Origin: Schistosoma mansoni
Taxonomy: Eukaryota; Platyhelminthes; Trematoda; Strigeidida; Schistosomatidae
Length of the DNA: 64,000 nucleotides
Direction: 5' to 3'
Assembly: GCF_000237925.1 (NCBI RefSeq)
Contig: NC_031499.1
Coordinates: 5,917,734-5,981,733, forward strand
Under the pieces are notes generated by a model. That model was not told where the DNA came from and searched no databases. It saw only the letters and a program-made list of their open reading frames with translations. Of this stretch, positions 57,092 through 64,000 are shown piece by piece (position 1 is the first letter of the stretch; each line of letters begins with the position of its first letter). The translations under genes were made by a program, and so were the position numbers.

Positions 57092-57539
57092 GGCGTAAAG
57101 TAACTTAGTGTTATGTGATAGCTTAATTGATTAAATGATAGAGGGATGCCAGAAATCGGATTGATTACTTTTAATGAATTAGACAATTTTTTGTTGAATA
57201 TCTATCTTATTTAATAACTGAACTGTTCAACTTTAAAAGTTTGGTAATGTTTTCTTCGGTTAATTAATAAAAATATGTTAGAAATTGTCGTCTGTATACA
57301 TCTCAATTATACCAAAGTCTCAGTTGTTGTACTAATAATCTGAAATGATCTAATGAGCTTTCTGCGGCTTTACAAATCATGAAAGTAAAGAACCAAGTAT
57401 CATCAATTAGGAATATTCTGTTTAGATTTTGTAAGCTAAAAAGATTATTTGAAACTTTTATTTTTTGCTCTAGATGTCATTCGAGGTTGAACAGTAGTCT
57501 ACTTGATTGTACCAAAGAAATAAGTTTTCCTTATAAATA

Positions 57540-57645
57540 GTAGTAAGTTGGTGGTTGGATGTAGTTGACAAAAAACTTTGAATCTAGGTTTAATGATATA
57601 TGAGACTTATCAGTGAGGTTGATCTATAATCCTGAAAGAACTAAT
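57540..57645 (-). repeat. Degenerate relative of the 1225-1270 ribozyme repeat
   Basis: GTTGGTGGTTGGATGTAGTTG and GAATCTAGGTTTAATGATAT parallel the segment around 1200-1290, but the core is broken (CACTGATAAG). Old copy. Confidence 0.4.
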
Positions 57646-57954
57646 GCTCATTGGCCAGTTTGATACCAAGTCACTCAGTTTTACATTGCAATTTAACCAA
57701 TCAGATTCAATAAGTGCTAAGAAGAACTTGACATACATGATATTGGTCACTATTCAATGAAACATTAATTGTTAACAGTAGTAATTTATTGAATTTGTTG
57801 TATTAATTTACCAACAGATGAACCTCAGTGAAATCAAGTGAGACTTGGTTAACATTGTTAAAGCTTCATTATCTTTGATGTTAGTGAAAAGTCTTTAAAT
57901 AATTTAGAGACTGAACCTGCAACATGTATGTGTGTTCAGTCCTATTCAACAGTT

Positions 57955-58330
57955 GTAAAAAATATAGTTGAAATCATGAGTCAATTGAAGCTAGACCACC
58001 ATGGAAAACCTGGAAGCATTGGATGGCCGTTTCGTCCTGCCATGGGACTCCTAAGTAGTGCGCATCCACGATCCCGCCTCACGAGATTCGAACCCAGGAC
58101 CTACCAGTCTCTCAACAGAACACTTAACCGATAGAACACTGAGCTGGCCGGCATCCAACGGTGTTAATATCTAACTTCAACCAATCCACGAAGTTGAGCA
58201 ACCATTTCACCAATGTCTTCAGTGAGTGCATACCTCCCAACAGACCTGATTGAGCTCCACTGGTCACTGGTTCTCACTAGAACTCCAGGAAACACCACAT
58301 GGAGTCAGTCACTAGTGAGCATATGATAAG
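57955..58330 (-). repeat. SINE-A copy, near full length
   Basis: Well-preserved tRNA-like part (GAGATTCGAACCCAGGACC; GAACACTGAGCTGGCC) and 5' body ending TCACTAGTGAGCATATGA. The hammerhead core is CTTAGGAG instead of CTGAGGAG (G5 lost). Confidence 0.75.
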
Positions 58331-58475
58331 GGGGTTTTCTGTGGAGATTTTAACTAATTTTTTATATATTTGGTTGAAATCATGATTCAATTGAAGCTAG
58401 ACCACCGTAGAAAACCTGGAAGCACTGGACGGCCGTTTCGTTCTATTATTGGACTCCTCAGTAGTGCACATCCAC
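58328..58475 (-). repeat. SINE-A 3' part with hammerhead
   Basis: Starts with the inverted-end sequence GGGGGTTTTCTGTGGAGATT directly after the previous copy, then the hammerhead, and stops at ACATCCACGACAAG. It may be a partial tandem neighbour. Confidence 0.7.
58422..58467 (-). ncRNA. Hammerhead ribozyme, SINE-A type, core intact, stems weakened
   Basis: CTGAGGAG, GAAA, GTC all present. One mismatch in stem II (GTCC/GAAC) and a C-A opposition next to the cleavage site in stem I. Activity is uncertain. Confidence 0.6.
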
Positions 58476-58689
58476 GACAAGTAAGAATTCATGAGTAGTA
58501 AAAAACCAGCTATAACTAACGAGAAAGCTTGTTAGTTTCACCAAACTTGTTGAAGTAAAGTAGTACATCCTAACCCCTCTAAATGATTTCCAGACATCAC
58601 AAGTGGAACATATTTTAGGTGTTAAAATGCGTATTGGTCCGTGACATGACAAATCAGAACTGAGTTGAGTCACTTTACAACATTGTAGC

Positions 58690-58810
58690 ACGATATTAGC
58701 TGATTGGAGGTGGTCGGCAGAAGAGTTTAAACCTATGCTTTGTCCTGTTTGGCACTCATCCACATGCTGTACTTGTAACCTTGAGCGAGGTAATGTTCCC
58801 AGTGGAACTC
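58690..58810 (-). repeat. Degenerate relative of the 1225-1270 ribozyme repeat
   Basis: GATTGGAGGTGGTCGGCAGAAG and GGCACTCATCCACATGC follow the same order as the 1200-1290 copy; GAAA has become CAAA. Confidence 0.4.
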
Positions 58811-59593
58811 GAAACAAGACCATCTAGCATGATCTTGATATATTGCACGCGATAATGAGTCATCTATATTAATAACCCCCCATCTAAACGATGAACAGAG
58901 TTCAATCAACACGAAATGACTAAAAGAACATCATAACAGTCATTTCCGAATGATGAATTACTTTTACCATCGTATGGATTCATAATAGAATAAAGATAAC
59001 CACATTCGTATCCGATAATTAAGAGGTATAACTCTCATCAGCATATCACTATCTAACTCAATAAACTGAAAAATGATTCATCAGATTAAAGAGATTTTTA
59101 GATAAATATGAATACCAGGAATACCTTGCTAAAAATAGATCTAATTGAGATTGATTTTACTCTTTAAAATCGTGCACATACTTTTATGTCATTTTATAGC
59201 TACCTCAAGTGAATTATAAAATAAGGGTACATAATTCAAATTGGTTATTATTGATTCCACATGTTAGGTGATTAAAGAAAGTTGGTAGAAAGCTTTGAAA
59301 ATTAGGTTCTTTAATAGTTAACATTCGTGTAGTTGATGTTCGTATCGCGAACTTCATAAATCAGTGATAGTCTCCAAATTTAACACCAAGTTACGTGAGT
59401 TCAGATCTAAAAAGTAACATTAGTTCACTCGAGATTTAAAATCTTCTTTGTTGATTAATGTCTACTATCATAAAGAACATACTATCACTTTATCTTCTTC
59501 AACCGTCTACCGTAGGACAAATGCATCGTAAAGTTAAAACGTATTTGTCTAGTCACCATACTGTGACTTGTTCGATCAATTTTTTACTAATAC

Positions 59594-60675
59594 TGTAGTG
59601 AACAAGAACAAAAGTGGGAACAAGAGAATGTAGTTGAATACAAAATTACAGAATATCTCACTAATATATGAGAAACATACAGTAAAATACTTCATTTGCA
59701 AATGTAAAAAAATCTTCTCAGACTTCAATCCACCCTCATTTCTACAACAATCATTCACTACATTATTATCATTCTCTTTTCCTCGACATTCTTACTTTCG
59801 ATTGATGATACATACTACTTATATACCTGTCAACATCAGTAGCACACACCACATTTCTATGAATTATACAATGAGACATTGTCTACTACTAGTGATCATT
59901 ATAAATTCTTTGGTAAATTTATCAGACATATCAAGTGAATATTGCATAACTTCAAGAAAACTATTCTATTCTAATCCATAAAAGTTATTTCAAGTTCATA
60001 TTGATTGATTTAGTAACAATGGATGTTTTCAACATTTGCTTAGAGAAAACTAGTCAGATAATCATGACCTAATTAGTATAGATAGATGATAAATAATGTG
60101 CTTAGAGTGTTAGGAATGTATGTAATCAATGTGTCAATACGAACTTTATCAATTTCATAACAATGTTCATCTTCCAAATAATTCATTTTCTTGGTGTTAT
60201 GGTTAAAATGAATTGATTTATTGTTGAGTTGATTTATGTGCTAATGAGATTGAATCGTAAGACAGGAGAGTCGTTTCATCAATCTGATCTGAGTATTGAT
60301 TAATTCTCTTAGGATTTCTATCTAGTACCAATGATACTCCACAGATCAATGATACGATAATAGTGAGATAACACTCTAGAATAAAAGAGAGCGATCACTG
60401 ATGCACAATCCATTTTCCTATGATCGCTAGCTTGACAGCCAGAATAAATCACAACACAGAAAACATCTGGCTTCTAAATATATTGTTGAAATTTGTAAAT
60501 CACTCATTTAGTAACATAGAATAGGTTTCTGACTACACACATATTTAACAAATCGCATTGTGATCATAACTACACTATAAGTGGGAGGCCCCCAAACGCT
60601 CTGGTAGGTCCGCTGGTTTAAAGTGTTAGCTCTTCATTTCGAAATGCTCACACATGGTCACGCGTATACATGTAG
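59594..60675 (+). repeat. Long direct repeat, copy 2
   Basis: Uninterrupted version of the repeat at 52634-52730 plus 53097-54105, beginning TGTAGTGAACAAGAAC. It shows the empty site of the SINE insertion (ACATACAGTAAAATACTTCA). Confidence 0.9.
60575..60672 (+). repeat. Family R 5' fragment
   Basis: GTGGGAGGCCCCCAAACGCTC to TGCTCACACATGGTCACGCG, then unrelated sequence. It ends the second copy of the long direct repeat. Confidence 0.6.
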
Positions 60676-60958
60676 TATCTGTGTTTATGTTAAGCCCATA
60701 TACTTTATTCTAGCTTTTGGCCAAGCCAATTCACCTATACATTGAGTCATATTTTGATCTTATTTATTATTCGCTTATTAACATTGATTATATTTTATAT
60801 GAGCGTAATTGTGTGTACCCTTCGTATCCTATTCATCATATGTCTGCCATTCATATTTGTCTGGTTATAAATATTGAGTAATGCTTGCTTATAGCGAGTT
60901 GGCTTCCCAGCCATCTCCACTACGCATCATTTTTATTGATAATCGATGCAGACCAGAA

Positions 60959-61158
60959 NNNNNNNNNNNNNNNNNNNNNNNNNNNNNNNNNNNNNNNNNN
61001 NNNNNNNNNNNNNNNNNNNNNNNNNNNNNNNNNNNNNNNNNNNNNNNNNNNNNNNNNNNNNNNNNNNNNNNNNNNNNNNNNNNNNNNNNNNNNNNNNNNN
61101 NNNNNNNNNNNNNNNNNNNNNNNNNNNNNNNNNNNNNNNNNNNNNNNNNNNNNNNNNN
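60959..61158. other. Assembly gap (200 N)
   Basis: 200 N; the right flank enters a decayed SINE-A copy. Confidence 0.99.
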
Positions 61159-61330
61159 GTTAGATTGTAACACAGATGGATGTCTACTCAGTGGTCTAGA
61201 TGTTCGTGCGAAACTGAATGATTTGGTTTAGGTTTCCGCGTGCGGGGTGGAGGATGGGCACTGTTGAGGAGTCCTATTCTTAGACGCAATGACCGCCCAG
61301 TGTTTCCAAGTTATAATAATGGTCTAACAT
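61159..61330 (+). repeat. SINE-A fragment, diverged
   Basis: Plus-strand sequence leaving the 61-kb gap: CTCAGTGGTCTAGATG (A box), GATGGGCACTG, TTGAGGAGTCC, GCAATGACCGCCCAGTG. The hammerhead core is damaged (CTGA to TTGA, GAAA to GCAA). Confidence 0.6.
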
Positions 61331-61855
61331 TGATCGGTTCTCAACGAAAAAAAGGCAGGGAACACAACATAATAAAATGATTTTCAATATTAAAGTTGTC
61401 ACCTACATGTGACTAAAATCATAAAGAATTTCTTCATATCTCTGAAAACAAAAACCATAATTTATGAAGTCAGTTTGGTTGAAGGCCAGACGGTTATTCA
61501 ACAAATGAATTTAATAAGAACCTCATTATTTCAAAGCTTTAGGAAAATTAGAAATATAGGCCGGTATGCATTATTGCACTTCTCAAAATGACAGAATATC
61601 TTCATCATCATCAGGATTAATCTTCATAAGCCCTATCTTTCATTATATGTCCACTTTTCATTCTTTAATGTTAACCTGCGATATAAATTAACGTCCTGTT
61701 GTTTGAAATTAAATCCATAAACTACACATTCAGATTAAATAGTTACACGAAGTTAGTAACAATCTTAATTTATAGGAATCAGCAATTGTTTTAGAGAATA
61801 CAATATGTGATATTGATTGCTGATTTTCAAACATTGAACAAGAAATAATTCATTA

Positions 61856-62165
61856 TAAGCAAAGACGGATAGTGACTAGCATTGGGATCCAGAACGAGCG
61901 TTTCGTCTTATTCGGGACTCATCAGCTGGATGTGCTTGCATCTCAGAGTTGATGTTCACTCTGGGACTCGAACCCACTACCTTTCGCTTCAAAAGCACAT
62001 CCTGGATTCCACTGCTAGCTACTATCCATCTTTGCTTATAATACTCTTGAATTAATGCAATATCGAGGCATTACGCACAGTATGCACATATGCCAATAAG
62101 AGACTGACCAGTTGCAGTCCTAAACACATCGATGGGAAGATTCAAACAAACGATACTAAGTGAAT
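61856..62165 (-). repeat. SINE-B copy
   Basis: Ribozyme end (GACGGATAGTGACTAGC), B box (GGGACTCGAACCCACTACC), a rearranged middle that repeats the CTGGATTCCACTGCTAGC end, and the body with CAGTATGCACATATGCC and CCAGTTGCAGTCC. Confidence 0.75.
61885..61935 (-). ncRNA. Hammerhead ribozyme, SINE-B type, GUU cleavage site
   Basis: Core CTGATGAG ... GAAAC complete; stem III CG/CG with loop CT; the site is GTT rather than GTC (permitted by the H17 rule but slower). One mismatch in stem II. Confidence 0.6.
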
Positions 62166-62761
62166 TTAAAGAAATGATTCAGTTTTTTGCATTACAATAA
62201 GCATCAATCGAAAGACGTCACAATTACACAATAAATGTAAAATCAGTCTAGAATACTGTAGTAAAGGTAATAAGGTGTGTAATTTTAATTTGGACTTGAA
62301 AATGTAGATGTTAATCTCTTGAAGTTGTACTGGAATGATATATTTGCTTAACTTACGTAATTTAACATCAAAGTCCTACCATGAGATAGTTGCCTATTCT
62401 AGTTTAAATTAAAGTAATGGTTAGTATATTCTACTTTCTGATTGTCTGAAAAGAATAAATTGGATCATACTATATGAATGATGCATTTGGAAACAAAGAG
62501 AATCGAATTGTACAAAAATCAATCTACTACTATATATGTCACTTATATAGTGTGAATCGATTGATTCAGATTTGTTGTCCTTAACTATACTGTAGCTCAG
62601 TAAATAGTTCAGTCATCCAAGATACGGATAAGTTTAAACGAATAAATAACTTGGCTAGAGCTCACTGAAATATCATTGAATGCTATATATTGTTCAAATT
62701 TGTTAATTTCCATATTAGAGTGACAATACAGTTGTGTGGCCCTTGATCTGACTGTAGTTAG

Positions 62762-63005
62762 ATCTTATATAGTTGTGATCATGAGTCAATTGAAGCTAGA
62801 CTACCATGGAAAACCTGAAAGTACTGGACGGCCGTTTCGTCTCACTGTGGGACTCCTCAGCAGTGAGCATCCACGATTCAACCTCACGAGATTCGAACCC
62901 AGGACTTACCAGTCTCGCACGCGAGCGCCTAACCACTAAACTTCAATTGACTCATGATTTCAACTATGAAAATACTGAAATCTCCATAAAACCCCTTCTG
63001 ATAAA
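62762..63005 (-). repeat. SINE-A copy with inverted ends and hammerhead
   Basis: Short form like 29157-29455: GATCATGAGTCAATTGAAGC on one side and its inverse CTTCAATTGACTCATGATTT on the other, with the hammerhead and B box (GAGATTCGAACCCAGGAC) between; the A box part is deleted. It ends 40 bp before the candidate exon at 63045. Confidence 0.75.
62821..62866 (-). ncRNA. Hammerhead ribozyme, SINE-A type
   Basis: Core CTGAGGAG ... GAAA ... GTC complete; stem I CACTG/CAGTA with four pairs; stem II has one mismatch. Plausible ribozyme. Confidence 0.7.
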
Positions 63006-63044
63006 TTCATTTTGGACATGCTTACTTTCTATGTTTGTTTACAG

Positions 63045-63122
63045 AATATGTTTGTATTAATTGGCCTTTTAATTGCGGATACTGCCGTATTTTTGACATG
63101 GATTTATAAAGATCCCAAAATA
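63045..63122 (+). CDS. Candidate exon with transmembrane segment (class C GPCR-like)
   Basis: 78 nt (26 codons) between a good acceptor (CTATGTTTGTTTACAG) and donor GTAAGT, phase 0 on both sides; the other two frames contain stops. Reads NMFVLIGLLIADTAVFLTWI then YKDPKI: one hydrophobic helix followed by a W..xxDP pattern. The arrangement resembles the helix of GABA-B-type class C receptors that ends in W-x-x-x-DP. The resemblance is short, so the family is tentative. It may belong to the same gene as the exons at 50.2 and 56.4 kb, but an intermediate exon would be needed to fix the phase. Confidence 0.35.
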
Positions 63123-63509
63123 GTAAGTTAGGTTTTTTTTTAAAAAAAAAAAGAAAAATCATTCCATTCAATATGCCTTGTTATGTGATAGCTTAAAATG
63201 TAAACGAAATACCCTCATTAAGACATTAAATAAGAAAAACTGGTTCAGCAAAGAGTTCCCTTTTTCAGTGAATTCATCATAAAGATAGATGGTTAAATTA
63301 TCAAGGGATGGCTCAGTATGATAAGATAAAATGTTGGAATGGAGATGAAATGCAATCAAGCGAATAATAGAAACAGAAATAAACCAGGTGGAGGTAAAAG
63401 GTTTAAGGAGAAGATGGAAGGGGAAGAAGATGGCTGTTAAGGGTGAATAATATGAAGAAAAAAGATTATGAGATATCAAGACCATAGTAGAAGAAGAGAT
63501 TGTATCAGT

Positions 63510-63695
63510 CTCTTTTAAACACACAATTCTGTTTTTTCCCAGACGTATGGCTATTTCTTCGGCAATGTTAAGAAGATGCAATATGACTGCTTTTGGAAGA
63601 CTCCTACTTACCTTGTAGATGATTTTGAATGCGGAATTCGTCTTGATTGAGTGATCTGTGTTCACACGGTGTTCGATTATTGAGTTTCTTATTAT
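63510..63695 (-). mobile_element. Penelope-like element C-terminal remnant
   Basis: Within a 216-codon minus-strand frame (63818-63168), IRNSIIEHRVNTDHSIKTN, SAFKIIYKVSRSLPKAVIL and HLLNIAEEIAIRLGKNRIV align with the same part of the intact element at 17-19.4 kb ([16 protein letters not shown] ... FQVIYRI ... [18 protein letters not shown]). The frame after this point is probably 3' UTR by chance open. A polypyrimidine-AG (CTTACTTTTCAG) directly before the homology is noted. Confidence 0.6.
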
Positions 63696-64000
63696 AATTA
63701 CCATCCTGAAAAGTAAGTATATATTTGCGATTGTATAGCTTTGAAAGTGAATTCGCCATAAAGAGAACTCTTCGCTGAAGTAATCTTTCTCATTTAGTTT
63801 TAAATTTGTAATAATCACTAGTCATATGGAGGTTGATGACGTTCATTTTTATGTCACATTGATATTAAGTAGGTCAATTGACGTAACAAATATAGTTCAG
63901 TTATGTAGTCAGTTGTGAAGAATGACAGTATTACTCGTTTCGATGATGTATATTACAATAATATAGTAATAAGACTAAGCCGGATGACAATGTTTATAAT

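Noticed and set aside
63168-63818. 216-codon minus-strand frame as a host gene
   Set aside because: Only the middle has meaning and it matches the Penelope C-terminus; the remainder is AT-rich and probably open by chance.

Overview
The window looks like nuclear DNA from a blood fluke (Schistosoma or a close schistosomatid relative). It is AT-rich, has long introns with GT-AG borders, and carries many dispersed repeats with schistosome character. These include tRNA-headed SINEs with embedded hammerhead ribozymes, a Penelope-like element, CR1-like and RTE-like non-LTR elements, and Gypsy-type LTR remnants. It also encodes a peroxiredoxin of the schistosome Prx1 type. I cannot name the species from sequence alone. 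Four runs of exactly 200 N (7937-8136, 20105-20304, 35195-35394, 60959-61158) are scaffold gaps of nominal size. || Region 1 (about 1-20.1 kb, minus strand) is the 5' part of one gene, membrane-bound transcription factor site-1 protease (S1P/MBTPS1). Seven exons are visible between 20104 and 2626. They encode the prodomain, a 35-nt microexon with a likely autoprocessing site, the catalytic Asp exon and the catalytic His exon. The Ser part must lie beyond the left edge. The introns are packed with repeats: a nearly complete Penelope-like element (16.98-19.36 kb, opposite strand), many copies of a ~530-bp retroposon-like repeat (called family R here), SINEs and a candidate solo LTR. Vector polylinker sequence sits on the right flank of the 7.9-kb gap. 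|| Region 2 (20.3-30.1 kb) shows no host gene that I recognise. It holds a decayed CR1-type retrotransposon on the minus strand (22.5-26.5 kb), an RTE C-terminal fragment (28.1 kb) and two SINE copies (28.9-29.45 kb), one with an intact hammerhead core. || Region 3 (30,135-48,546) is a large inverted duplication. Its arms are nearly identical, about 9.5 kb (left) and 7.8 kb (right), around a ~1.1-kb spacer. Each arm carries an LTR plus gag fragment, a copy of peroxiredoxin-1 (intact on the right; cut by a gap on the left), and a small two-exon gene of unknown function that keeps its reading frame in both arms. The left arm alone has a ~2-kb retrotransposon-derived insertion, a 307-bp insertion and a shorter GAT repeat. 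|| Region 4 (48.5-64 kb) is repeat-dominated. It has SINEs with hammerheads, a long GATA array, an RTE 3' fragment, a direct repeat of about 900 bp (53.1/59.7 kb) with an almost identical core, and a Penelope remnant at 63.5 kb. Three isolated candidate exons (50.2, 56.4 and 63.0 kb, plus strand) may belong to one or more membrane-protein genes; the last resembles a class C GPCR transmembrane segment. || The three best-supported observations are the S1P gene, the inverted duplication of peroxiredoxin-1, and the set of hammerhead-bearing tRNA-like SINEs, several with inverted ends.
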